This document shows, piece by piece, positions 44,200 to 55,441 of a DNA stretch of 64,000 nucleotides. The DNA is from Siphonodentalium dalli (lineage: Eukaryota > Mollusca > Scaphopoda > Gadilida > Siphonodentaliidae), in assembly GCA_032622095.1 (NCBI GenBank), contig CP136069.1, forward strand, positions 8,388,036 to 8,452,035, read 5' to 3'. The number at the start of each line of letters is the position of its first letter. Within the stretch, counting starts at the first letter, position 1. The notes beneath the pieces are model-generated. The model worked only from the letters and a program-made list of their open reading frames with translations. It searched no databases and had not been told where the DNA came from. Position numbers and translations under genes: made by a program.

Positions 44200-44625
44200 C
44201 CGTAGGTAAAATAAAGTCCATCCTGATTACGATACGGCAAACTAACTTCATTTTTATTATTCGATTAATACAAGTCGTTACTCTTTTCATCATTACTATC
44301 AATAAAACACGAATTATGCATGCACGCAAGAAACAGGTCTGTTGTCTTGTGACAAACGCATGGCCAAATAGCCTACATGTCTCTTTGAAAAGCCGACGAA
44401 ATTTCTAACAGATGTACACATCGTTTATGAATTTCGTCTGCTTTTCAAGCCAAAGGCGAAGCAGTTAACCAAACTCCAGACAGAGGTATCTCATCGTTTC
44501 CGAGAGATAGTGTAGAGGGCGCATAATGGAGTTTGGCAGTTAACGCATTCTGTGATAAACACAATCTATTAATTATCTTCATCACGGCACTCTGAACCAA
44601 CGGAGCATATCGGTACGATTGAGCC
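44200..44625. mobile_element. Left arm of a 1.6-kb inverted repeat
   Basis: From ggtaaaataaagtccatcct through catggccaaatagcct, gaaaagccgacgaaattt and gaagcagttaacc to cactctgaaccaac, this matches the reverse complement of 45487-45845 with scattered differences. The interior (44626-45486) holds another element at 44821. Confidence 0.7.
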
Positions 44626-44820
44626 AGGGTACAAAACATGATTTTCACACAGTGATACAGTGATACAGGCGATATGGAAAACTGTAAAACAACTTACACC
44701 ACCTTGTGGCGTAACGAGATCCGTCTTATGTTCACTCCAATTAAAAAAAAATTAATTCTAATATTTTAATTCCAACATTAGACCTTTTTGTAGTAGATTT
44801 AAAATATTAAAATAAAACTA

Positions 44821-45321
44821 TTAAAGGTACGGTTGGCCTTGGCGGTGGGTATCCTGCGAAAATATTTCCACCCGTCAAATACCGCCACAAACAGAAAGAA
44901 CATCAAAATTTAGACAGACTTTGTCCGTATACAAATAAGAAATATCACATAAACAGTATGTTATTGTCATATGTTTGACCATTGTTATGTAAACAAAAAC
45001 ATAAAAAGTTACTTTTCTTGTGTTTGTTTATATTATGATGGTAAACATAAAGAGCGTTCTTGTTGGTGAATTCCTGATATGGGACTAATAAAGAGCGTCT
45101 ATGCCATTTGTGTGTGATCAGCCAGTAGCATTGTGCTGTGTTCTGTAACACAATCAGGCTCTTGCTTAGGTAAAATATAGTAGAATATAGTAGGTCTTTA
45201 TGATAGCATGCGATGGTCATGGTATATATGAACGAAACTGTATGCGTTTTAATGTTTTTCTGTTTACGGTGTTTAGAAAAATATGAATATTTTTGACAAT
45301 TAAGGCCAACCGTGCCTTTAA
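44821..45321. mobile_element. Foldback element with TTAAAGGTACGGTTGGCCTT ends
   Basis: TTAAAGGTACGGTTGGCCTT and its near inverse AAGGCCAACCGTGCCTTTAA bound 501 bp. The TTAA boundary suggests a TTAA-targeting element. A 91-codon minus-strand ORF inside has no recognised domain. It is nested between the arms 44200-44625 and 45487-45845. Confidence 0.7.
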
Positions 45322-45445
45322 GTAAGAATTGAAATATAAAGTTAGAGTTACAATTAAAATATAAGAATTAAAATATCAAGTTATAATTAAAATATCAAGT
45401 TATAATTAAAATGTAAAGTTAGAATTAAAATATAAGAATTAAAAT
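45322..45445 (+). repeat. AT-rich tandem repeat of AGTTAGAATTAAAATAT units
   Basis: Irregular 17-25-bp units (aagttagaattaaaatataa, gaattaaaatatcaagttat). The same repeat type is found at 51337-51508. Confidence 0.7.
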
Positions 45446-45486
45446 GTTAAAGGGGCACTTTGATTATTGCGACATAACGAAGAAGC

Positions 45487-45845
45487 GGGCCCCGTTGGTT
45501 CAGAGTGCCCGGATGAAGATAATTAATCGAGTGTGCTTCTCGCAGTACGAGCTAACTGCATGGCCTCCTATAGCCTGATACCGGAGTACGCTGTGTATGT
45601 CTCTTTGGAAAGCAGACGAAATTCCTAAACGATGTACATCTGTTAGTAATTTCGTCGGCTTTTCTAAGACAGGCTATTTGGCCATGCGTTTGTCACAACA
45701 GACCTGTTTCTTACGTGCATGCATAATTCGTGTTTATTGATAGTAATGATGAAAAGAGTAACGGCTTGTATTAATCGAATAATATAAATGAAGTTAGTTT
45801 GCCGCGTATCGTAATCAGGATGGACTTTATTTTACCTATAGACCA
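45487..45845. mobile_element. Right arm of the 1.6-kb inverted repeat
   Basis: Reverse complement of 44200-44625: ttggttcagagtgcccgg, cagacgaaattcctaaacga, aatttcgtcggcttttc, tatttggccatgcgtttgtc, ending ggatggactttattttacct. Confidence 0.7.
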
Positions 45846-46140
45846 TTTTACAGATAACCATTTTGACTGTTGCATTGTGGGCCAGAAAGTATCCAAATAA
45901 AGCCACGTGCTTTACGGTCGCATGCATTTACTATGGGGCATTTAGGGTGGGTCTATAAAACTAATTATAACTTTGGTATCTGTCATAGTTTACGCGATAA
46001 ATTTTAAACATATATCAGGGACATGTACCCCTTCTAGAATGTTCAAAAACATTTCCAGTTGCTTGTCGTATTTTAAATGATTTTATGCGATGAAATAATG
46101 CGAAAATTTAGAAAATTGCACTATAATTTCTCAATACTTT

Positions 46141-47052
46141 GCGGTTTTAGTAAACGCCTGATAAAAGTATTTCTATTGGGAATTTTTACACCAAATTTTC
46201 AGAGAATATAGAGTAAACACAGTACTATCGGAATATCGTAAAGGAGTTCTGTGCATTTGGGATTGATTAACCCTCAGACTGCCGAAGCTGTCGTCAATAA
46301 ATTCGCTTTTTCGTGTTCGACGAAAATGAAACTTGTCTGTTTAAAGGTCCCATTTCGTGTCGAATTGTGAATTTGGCTGCAACAACACCCGTGATGTTTT
46401 ACTTCAACTTTCAAAAGAGGAAGTTTGAACACATTTTGTATTGTTGTTTTTTTTTGCCTAGAACAATATCCAATGATTGCGTCCATTAAAAACCTTCTTG
46501 CGCAAAAGCGCCGCTACACGATAAAGAGCGTTTTCATTTACAATCGTTTTTACTCGTTTTCAAAACTGATGTATATTGTTTTGTGAATGCTCATTGGTCA
46601 CGCTATTTATTTTACGTATTTTTTTCTGTTGTATTTGAACATTTGTTACACAGGCTTCGCGATTATTAACTTCAACTGATAAGCGCCGACTGCGCAACGT
46701 ATGCGCTCAACAGTTTGTCTCAAATAAATTGTTATAAAAACACAGGTTTATGGCCGCGGACATAAGCCGATTAAGTGTGATGTAATTTATCCATGAACTT
46801 GACAACTGGAGATTATATCACCATTCGACACGAAAATTGGACCTTTAAACAGACAAGTTTCATTTTCGTCGAACGCGAAAAAACGAATTTATTGACGGCA
46901 GCTTCGGCAGTCTGAGGGTTAATCAATCCCAAATGCACAGAACTCCTTTGCGATATTCCGATAGTACTGTGTTTACTCTATATTCTCTGAAAATTTGGTG
47001 TAAAATTTCCCAATAGAACGACTTTTATCAGGCGTTTACTAAAACCGCAAAC
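46141..47052. mobile_element. 910-bp foldback with about 240-bp inverted arms, containing TTAACCCTCAGACTGCC boundaries
   Basis: ttgcggttttagtaaacgcc at 46141 and ggcgtttactaaaaccgcaa at 47033 are inverse. The similarity continues through TTAACCCTCAGACTGCC (TTAA 46267-46270 and 46919-46922) to gaaacttgtctgtttaaagg. An inner TTAA-flanked unit (46267-46922) with CCC termini could be piggyBac-like, but the inverted similarity extends beyond TTAA, so the true ends are uncertain. The interior of about 400 bp shows no ORF. Confidence 0.7.
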
Positions 47053-47074
47053 TTATTCCCTTCCCTATATATTC

Positions 47075-47345
47075 CTTATTTTCAAAAATGTCGCTTTCGG
47101 CTGACTTGACGGCATGGGTGTGTGGCCCGCCCCGAATACCACATAGAAACACTCCGACCTTCACCCATCACCCCCCCCCCCCCAGTGGCACCACCCCGAG
47201 TGGTGAAAATTGGGTATGAAACCATTTTCGAGAATGGTAAGGATTTCGACCGATTTGACGGAATGTGTGGGTGGCCCGCCCTAAATACCACCTAAAAACA
47301 CTCCGAGCCACCACGTATCACCCCCGGGTGGTGGGCCTACCTCCC
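47075..47345 (+). repeat. Two diverged GC-rich units with C-tracts
   Basis: ttgacggcatgggtgtgtgg, cccgccccgaataccacata, gaaacactccg is followed about 160 bp later by tttgacggaatgtgtgggtg, gcccgccctaaataccacc, aaaacactccg. The first contains a C-run at about 47170-47183. Confidence 0.6.
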
Positions 47346-48190
47346 AACCCAAAACATATAATAGCTTACTATATAGAGACTGGGACTCATATAATATATA
47401 ATATTAGTCCCAGCTACATGTAGCTAAAATGTGAACAGCAGACATCCTGAGATACAAACAATATATATTATTGATTGTTTGATTTTCCAACCAGTATTTA
47501 GTGGGGGGGGAATGTGTTGTTTTTAGACCAACAGCAGTATATTCTTCTACTTTTGGTCCAAAGTTTGGTCGGAATGGCTATCGGTTGAACAATTTAGGTT
47601 TAGAGGGTGTCAGGTTGGACATTTCATTTGGAAATGTTTGAGGTACCATTTGGAAAGTTCAACTGGGAGGGGGGGGGGGGGGTGCAAAGTAGTATTTCGA
47701 GAACACTTGACTTTGGTCTGGTTCAAGGTACGTACATTTGGAAATGTCAAGGTGGACAAACCCAAGTTTCCCAACCACCCACCAATGGGGACCATCTACA
47801 TGTAGCCACCTCCCCGATTATAAGGTATAAGAACACATTGGCTACATGGATGCGACTAGAGATCTCCATTGTGGGGGGGGGGGGGGGTCTCCAACGATAA
47901 CTTACTATTATTATCACAGCTCTCAGTTAGTGGCCAAGACATAAATGCTATACGTGTAAGCATTCTCTCCAGTCAATTATTTACCAGATCGACATACTTC
48001 TAAGTTAGGAATGAAATAGACACGACAAGAGAAAAATGTAATCCTGTCCATTTTGGTCAATACATGTAGGCGATCACTACCATAAATATGGTAATATAAA
48101 TTTTTGCCTCAAGGCGACATATAATATTTCCGAATGCCATGCTACATGAAACTAAATATGAAATGTTCCAGATACCATAAAATCTCTTAC

Positions 48191-48636
48191 AGGTACCGGT
48201 ACTTAATCCGATCAGAGGGTCCCCATATAATCACATTCCAACAACAACATTTTTTGAAATGACGCTTCAGTTTCAGAATCTAATAATTGCCCAAAAATAA
48301 TGAAAAACACCATCAACTATAGTATAAAATTGCACAAAACCTGTTATTTATCACCATTTTGTTCAACGAAATTTTACCGGTTTGTCAAATATCTGACACA
48401 AAAAGCCACTTGATTTTAGAGTTTAATATCCATCTTTGCCAGCAATTTGGTCAATGAAATTCTTCTCGTTGACTGTCTATTGGGCCACTATAATTAAAAT
48501 AATAGATTTATAACATCGATATCTGATCACTCTGAGCTGTGGTGGGTGGGTTCCTCGACTCGAATCAAATATTTTTTACCCCCGAAGTCAAGGAAATAGT
48601 AATTTGCGACCGTTAATTCGGATTGAGTACCTTTAA
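48191..48636. mobile_element. Dispersed element, AAAGGTACTCAATCCGA ends (copy 2 of 3)
   Basis: aggtaccggtacttaatccg (left end altered) to cggattgagtacctttaa, with cctcgactcgaatcaaatat subterminal to the right end. Confidence 0.65.
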
Positions 48637-48639
48637 TAT

Positions 48640-51336
48640 CTAACAGCAACCATATCTCAACCCCACTACAATCTGGGACTAATATATGTTATACATGTAT
48701 TAGTCCCAGCTACAATCAGTGAACCTGATGAATAATTTTAACAGCATCTGAAAATGAAAGAAACATCCCGCACCTTGTCTACGATATAATGAAAGCCATA
48801 ATTGTAAATCAATCAGCTCTGCGTGTACCGGTATACATGTATATGTACACATATTGGACCCACATGAATTGCTATATTCTCCATATTAATTTAAAACGAG
48901 CGCACCACTTTAACAAACTCATTATTGAGTATTATATCAATAGCGATGTGTTTGTTAAAGTGGCAAGGTCATTTTAGATTTATACTCCTTTTAACATCAG
49001 TAGGCCTACACAATCATTCGTTGCATAACTTTCATTAAATTTTCCTAGTACTGAATATAAACAGTACTGGTACAACACTAGCAGTACTTGAACCGACCAT
49101 ACTGTAGGTGTCTGGCCTGTTTATTACCTTTTTAATTTGTTGATAGTTCATTCAGACAACATCCTCTAAGTTGCCTAATAATAGAGACAAACTAATAATA
49201 GTGATGGTGGGATTTTTTAGCTAAAATTAATAATAGTAACCACAGCAATTTCACTCTATGTCTCTTAGTGATCTGATCATGGGAAGTGTTCTCCAAATAT
49301 AATAACAGTGTTGACACTATCATATTATTGACACTATTATTGCACATGAGAGTACCGTTACTAGTACATGTAGATGCTAATATGAGTAAGTCATTATCAA
49401 GTCTGGCTCTTCTTGAATTCAACTATCATAGTGATATTCAACTACATGTATTATAGCTTAATTGTACTACCATACACAATGTATACTGGTACGGTATATA
49501 CGTAAACTCCAGGTTTTCTCTGTTTTTACTAAAACTTCATGGAATCATCTCACTTCGTAATGCACAACCACATTAAAGTGTACATGTATATAACACTATA
49601 ATTTTAAAAGAGAAAATGAGAAGGCATCAGATTCCAATATAAAAAGAATTCTACAGCTTATTGCCGGAGACCTGTTTATTTCATAATGGCAGAAGTACAT
49701 ACCGGTATGTGCATGTATGCCATTTGAATGACATTTTAATAACTTCTCACCAAGATGATTTCAAAATTCTAACTACTAGTACAAGTAAATCAGTTAAATA
49801 ATCAAAAATGCCAGCACCGATATATATACTGTACTACATGTAGTAGGTACCGTACATGAGATATTGTCACCACTTCATAATAGTTGAATATATATGATAC
49901 ATGTACCGGTACAATGGAATTCAAGTTGTATCAGACCTGTTGTTTGGCATAACCAATGTACCAGTAAGTGACTTTGGTGATCACTGTTAGTCATTGATTT
50001 TGATAACATAAGTTCATGATTTTTACAAAATAATTTTAATGAATCAAAACCATGTGCAGCCGCATGTGTAACATGTAACTGTCTTTGTCCATTAGTCATT
50101 ATCCAAGTCTGGTTTAGTCTTGATCTAATGATCAAAGGCGGAATGTTACTAGTATGTACCGGTAACTTATTATCATGATCCGGGAGTACTGATGAATTAT
50201 AATCCATTTCACAGCATTGTCCATGTCTGCATGTATCATGACATGTTTGGTAAACATCCTCACTCGATTCACTGACACTGGTGAGTGGTGCCATTGCCAT
50301 TCTAATTCTCCATATCATGTTCTACCCTTCACAAGTTCACACACATGTAGCTACTGTACTTCTAATCAGTCTAATGTACTATTCAGAATGATAGAATCTG
50401 AATGAACATTCAATGACCTTTTACGGCATCAGCGTTGACTGCATTTCAGCATTGAAGGGATGAGGAGTCCAGAATAGAACTATAATCATCATATTTTGCA
50501 ATAATCATTACATTCACATTGTTTGCATTCTTCCATTGGGGTCAATCAGTGCTATTCTGTATTCACTTATTCGAGTCAATCAATGTCCATGATAATAACA
50601 GCTGAATACGGCATAGTCTGACCTGCCACACTCAGTGACTCACACACAGTGTCTGTGACCAGTCCAGTGTTAGTTCAGTCATGAACGTAGTGCGCATCCT
50701 TCTACGCTGGAAGCAGCAATCTGCGAAAGCGGTCATGTTGACCAACTTCACCAAGTCCAGTGTGCGATATTCGGATTGGTCCCGTCACTTCACATGATAT
50801 TTTCTGATAATTAAGCGGTATTTCTAACATCCAACGGGTTAAAACAGTCTATATCTAATCCGTTGTGTACACGAAAGAATCAGATACACATTTTCTGCGA
50901 ATAATGAACGAAACAAGCAGATATGACAGATGAAAAAACTATTTATTTTTAACACATAAAAATTCGGAAATTCCACACCGGAAGTGTGAAATAACGTACT
51001 CTAACTCTGGGAACAATTTATCCCCAATTTCATGTACAAGAATGTTTAAACATTATCATAACATATTCGACTTGTTTTTAATTTGTTTTCGTGAAAAGGA
51101 ATGATAAAAGGCACAATAAACATATCTAGAACGACAACTAAATCCAAATTAGCCATTTCCCCGTCATATTTCGGTCAGGCAAGCGAGGTACAAAAATGTA
51201 TGAATCTGAGTACGAAAGTCGGAGTGTTCCTCTATCGTATTGCAATAATCGCCAACCTATTATAATATAAAAAGCTATGCAGGGGGATAACTCGGAAAAA
51301 AAATTATTGTTGCGGAAAAAGTCTCATTGTGAGACT
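48640..51336. other. Unique-looking AT-rich region, no supported gene
   Basis: Enriched in TACCGGTA- and TACATGTA-type palindromes. A 147-codon minus-strand ORF (49875-50318) begins MIWRIRMAMAPLTSVSESSE and has a Cys cluster CHDTCRHGQCC. It could be a fragment of a gene, but it has a stop just upstream, no clear splice pattern and no recognised domain. CpG-containing sequence at about 50690-51260 could hold a promoter on the minus strand; this is speculative. Confidence 0.3.
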
Positions 51337-51508
51337 TTAAGTTAGAATTAAAATATTAAGTAAGAATTAAAAGATTAAGTTAGAGTTAAAATGTTAAGTT
51401 AGAATTAAAATATAAGAATTAAAATGTTAAGTTAGAATTAAAATGTTAAGTTAGAATTAAAATATAAGAATTAAAATGTTAAGTTAGATTTAAAATGTGA
51501 AGTTAGGA
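51337..51508 (+). repeat. AT-rich tandem repeat of AAGTTAGAATTAAAATGTT units
   Basis: About 8 units of 17-19 bp or 25 bp, the same type as 45322-45445. Confidence 0.75.
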
Positions 51509-51630
51509 TTGTGACCCTAATAACCCTCCATAGCGCTCTGGGAGTGAGGCACCAATTCTTGGGACACCAGGAACAGAGATGCTGATATACATATGGAAAT
51601 ATGTTTTTTCTTCAACTTTCGACTGATTTT

Positions 51631-51666
51631 GTGGTTAAGGAGTCGATTAATTAGGGCATTACTGTA
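51631..51666. mobile_element. Family I palindromic MITE, right-end fragment
   Basis: gtggttaaggagtcgattaa, ttagggcattactgta only. Confidence 0.65.
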
Positions 51667-52225
51667 ACATGTGTAGAAGATTAGTGTTAGTATACAAACT
51701 GCTCTATTTTCCCGGTTTGCTCAAAATATTTTAAATTGTACTACAGTTGTATTATTATTCGGTCAATTTGAAAATAGCGCACAACAAATCAGCCCTTGAA
51801 ATAAGGAAACATGTCCCACAGGAAATTTAATGCTGTGGCATGTTAGATTTAACAGTTTGGCATGGCGTTTCCCACAGCATTCAGGGCCTGAACTATATAG
51901 ACTAGCCTTCTGGAGAAAATTGAAAAAAAAATTGAGGCAGGCAAGAAAATCTCAGCCAGGCAGGGTATCGGAAACAAAGAGGTTTTTGTTTTGCCTAATA
52001 TTAAACACCATCGCGGCGGATGTACATCGTGTAGACAAACTAGTAACTACATACATACCTGGAATATTAGTATTTATTATACAAACGTTTCAACAATGTC
52101 TATGCCAGATAGCGGTTAACCGAATGTAAATATATGCATACATGTATAGGCGTAATTGTCTATGCAACCGTTCATAATCATTCGCGAAAAATTGTATAGT
52201 GCGCGAATTTAAATACGAGTAACCC

Positions 52226-52862
52226 CAATCGATCTTCCACTTCACTTCTTAAATATCCATCTCAAGTTTCCCCAGTGTCTCCTAGCTCCCATTTTGATAT
52301 ATCATCACACGTTTCCTCAGTGGTTACTCGTGTACAAAGTGAAGCAATCGATCTTCCACTTCACTTCTTAAATATCCATCTCAAGTTTTCTCAGTATCAG
52401 CTAGCTCCCATTTTCATATATCCATCACACGTTTCCTCAGTGGTTACTCATGTACAAGTACAACCAAGCCTTGAAATAGGGTGTCTGTCATTTGCAGAAT
52501 GAGGTCCCCGGAGGGTGAATTTAGTGATGCTACCCCGCATAGCGGGCTAGCATAACCAAATTAACCCTCTGGGAACCTCATTCTGCTGAGGTGTAAGCAG
52601 AATGAGGTCCCCAGAGGGTGAATTTCGTGATGCTAGCCCGCTATGCGGGGTGGCATCACTAAATTCACCCTCTGGAGACCTCATTCTGCAAATGACAGAC
52701 ACCCTATTTCAAGGCTTGTGTACAACAAACTAAAGCAATCGATCTTCCACTTCACTTCTTAAATATCCATCTCAAGTTTCCCCAGTGTCTCCTAGCTCCC
52801 ATTTTGATATATCATCACACGTTTCCCCGGTGGTTACTTATATACATTGTACAACAAACTAA
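52226..52862 (+). repeat. About 117-bp tandem repeat, 3 copies, third separated by a family IV insertion
   Basis: caatcgatcttccacttcac, ttcttaaatatccatctcaa, gtttcctcagtggttact recur from about 52226, 52343 and 52732. The family IV element at 52465-52718 sits at the junction between copies 2 and 3. Confidence 0.85.
52465..52718. mobile_element. GAATGAGGTCCCC family (IV), compact complete form
   Basis: CAAGCCTTGAAATAGGGTGT to its inverse ACACCCTATTTCAAGGCTTG, almost perfectly palindromic overall, with gtacaac on both sides (52458-52464, 52721-52727) as a possible target duplication. Nearly the same as 30923-31175. Confidence 0.8.
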
Positions 52863-53030
52863 AGCAAACACTTTACGGATAATATATTTTTATTCAACAA
52901 TTGATAAACTTTATACATTTGTAAACAAATTTAAAAAATAATTTCAGTAAAATATTAAGTTTGAAAATTAAATCATACAATGATACTAGTCATATGAGAA
53001 TCAGGGACCAGCCAAGAGGGTGATATACAA

Positions 53031-53460
53031 GGCTCAAAATAATAATTCTTTTTTTACTGACTGTCAAATTTTTCAGATGTACTGTAGGAAACAGTATTTA
53101 AATTTCCAATCGACTTATTATTTGTCAATGAGATGCACATTTTAGTGAGCGTCCAATCGCCACACTGGAAAAACCCATGTTATTTTTGTTCTCAAAAGTT
53201 CAAAAAGTTTACGTTGATTAATAAATACACATGCAATTCACAAATGACATAATTATATTCACTTTGAATTGATCTGAAATAAAAAAAAGAACTATTTTTC
53301 ACTTTCAATGTCCAATTTGGGCACTAGTGGCTCCTTGGACAGATACTGATTGTTTAAAAATTTGAATTGGACAAAATGTCCAACAAATACAGAAGTGCAC
53401 TTGACATAAGCTATTTTTCGTCGGACAATGACCATGACTAGCCACTTATTTTTAGCCTTG
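53031..53460. mobile_element. Dispersed element with CAAGGCTCAAAATAA ends (inverse copy)
   Basis: caaggctcaaaataataatt at the left, then a body that is the inverse of 29291-29569 (gtccaatttgggcactagtg, gctatttttcgtcggacaat), ending cttatttttagccttgg. An extra segment of about 150 bp lies near the left end. Confidence 0.6.
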
Positions 53461-53583
53461 GTGATATATGAGAGGACCAGTCAAGATAGTGATATAGGAG
53501 AGGTCCAGCCTAGATAGTGATATAGGAGATTACGCTCTATCTGAACATTCTTGTATTTGTTGTATGGGCAACTTGTGTGTTGT

Positions 53584-53768
53584 TAATCCTTTTAGTGCCA
53601 GGGCCCTATCTCATCGGCCCTAATTTGTGGGGTTTTTTTTTGGGTTAGGCCAGTGCATTCTCTTATATATGCGAGGCGACCTATGGTCGACTCGCATATA
53701 TAAGAAAATGCATTGGCACAGGGTATATGGGTCGATACAAAAATCGGACCTGGCACTCAAAGGGTTAA
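53584..53768. mobile_element. TTAA-flanked element, GTGCCA subtype (family IIa), short
   Basis: TTAATCCTTTTAGTGCCAGG to CCTGGCACTCAAAGGGTTAA with one full AATGCATTCTCTTATA hairpin; the second half of the usual interior is deleted. Confidence 0.7.
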
Positions 53769-53998
53769 TTGTAAATCTTATACGGACAGAAACTTTTCTC
53801 CAGTTTGATTCCAGTTCAGGTCCCCTGACCTTTAATTGTCATCAAACTGCACCACATTAAGCTAGCACACCTGTTATGACATTGCTGCTGTGGTATGTGT
53901 GACACCAGACATTATACATGTACGTGAGCCAATTATAGAAAAGAAACAATTTGAATCAATGGAATTATTAAAAGGTTTGAACTGAGTTTACTGATTGT

Positions 53999-54168
53999 TT
54001 AACCCTTTCAGTGCCAAGTCCGATTTTTGTATCAACCCATATTTCCTTGATCATTTTTCAAATTTATTGATTATAATAATGTGATGATACATATAATCAA
54101 TAAATTTGAAAAATGATCAAGGAAATATGGGTTGATACAAAAATCGGACTTGGCAATGAAAGGGTTAA
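53999..54168. mobile_element. TTAA-flanked foldback element, GTGCCA subtype (family IIa)
   Basis: TTAACCCTTTCAGTGCCAAG to CTTGGCAATGAAAGGGTTAA, an almost complete palindrome with a centre of about 10 bp (gtgatgatac), like the 1243-1474 copy without its tandem insertion. Confidence 0.75.
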
Positions 54169-54345
54169 GCACCTCACAATCTTCATGTTTCAGAATTTAA
54201 CGTTTTCTATACTAAATGGATTCTACCATTCAGTTATAAAAGTATACATTGGAATGGTCTATTATTCATTTGGAGCTGTGTTCAGGAAATATAAGCAGAC
54301 AACGGGTAATAAAAGTGAAAATAAATTCCTATTCATTGGTCGGAA

Positions 54346-54545
54346 ATGTTTAGATAATAAGTTACGATCTATGGGCATTAATTTAACTTATTATCTGAAC
54401 ATTTCTAAGGGAACTATTGTCAATGAATGTTTATTATAGAAATGGTTCCATTATATAACACTCCTATATGGAGCCTCATCAATGCATCATTATCTCTGTC
54501 TGGGGCTCCATAGAGGTTTTGTCAATGAGTATTTAGTCTAGAAAG
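54346..54545. mobile_element. Hairpin GGAAATGTTTAGATAATAAG followed by a GGAGCC hairpin (family III)
   Basis: 54346-54414 is the small hairpin also found at 8999 and 60232. From about 54430, gaaatggttccattatataa, cactcctatatggagcctca, gtctggggctccatagaggt matches the inverse of the family III element at 20268. Confidence 0.55.
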
Positions 54546-54736
54546 GATCAACAGTTCAGACACATCCCACATTCATCTATTTATAGTTACATGTATATTT
54601 AACTACAGTAGGTAAATATGAAAAATATTATTTTGTGAATTCAATAAAATTATTGAAAATCAGTGTCATACTAAATCGGTACCATGTTTGTTTTTGTGGT
54701 GATATAACATGTCTAGACCCCTGCGAATGATTAATC

Positions 54737-55097
54737 GGTTTGCGAAAACCCTGTGCCAATGCATTCTCTTATATATGCGAGTCGACCATAGGTCGCTTCA
54801 CATGTATAAGAGAATGCATTGGCCTAACAAATTTAAAGTTATTTTCTATAAAGGATAAAAATGACAAAAATTGTTAAAAATGTAAGAAAAATGATAAAAA
54901 TTGATAAAGAATGGCAGAAAAATGATAAAAAAAAAAAAAAAAAATTCTTAAAGAATGTAAGAAAAAATTATATTGTTAAAGAATGTAAGAAAAATTGATA
55001 AAAAATTGTTAGGTCAATGCATTCTCTTATATATACAAGACGACCTATGGTTGACTCGCATATATAAGAGAATGCATTGGCACAAGGTCTTTAATTT
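54737..55097. mobile_element. Element with two AATGCATTCTCTTATA hairpins, outer termini not identified
   Basis: gtttgcgaaaaccctgtgcc, hairpin 1 (54756-54826), an A-rich spacer of about 180 bp with many aaaaatgataaaa words and an A-run near 54928, then hairpin 2 (55013-55081) and aaggtctttaatttgatc. The outer ends resemble family IIc internal sequence but TTAA is not seen. Confidence 0.55.
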
Positions 55098-55159
55098 GAT
55101 CGGTCTAAATATTGTTATGGAGGAGCAATGTGTATTTATGTTAATGTCATTTAGAAAGG

Positions 55160-55376
55160 TACAGTAATGCCCTAAATAATCGACTCCTTAACCACAGCAG
55201 AATTGTGGGTAACTGTTCAGGATTTAGACAGAAATATGGCTTGTTGTCATTCATCGGAAAGCTCTCAGTGATAGCTCTCCGATGAATGGCAACAAGCCAT
55301 ATTTCCGACTAAATCCTGAAAAGTTACCCATAATTCTGCTGTGGTTAAGGAGTCGATTATTTAGGGCATTACTGTA
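55160..55376. mobile_element. Family I palindromic MITE, full length
   Basis: TACAGTAATGCCCTAAATAA to ATTTAGGGCATTACTGTA, with a few arm differences (gtgggtaactgttcagg, tagacagaaat). Confidence 0.75.
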
Positions 55377-55441
55377 TACTATTAAATAAAATAAGAGCAA
55401 AATGTTGCAAAACCGATTTGATCCGGATACAGTTCATTTGC

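Noticed and set aside
49875-50318. 147-codon minus-strand ORF with CHDTCRHGQCC
   Set aside because: Longest ORF in the unique region, but a stop lies directly upstream, no acceptor or donor pattern is convincing, and no domain is recognised.
50690-51260. Possible minus-strand promoter and first exon
   Set aside because: A slightly CpG-richer stretch with a short ATG frame, but nothing decisive; transcript-start data would be needed to support it.
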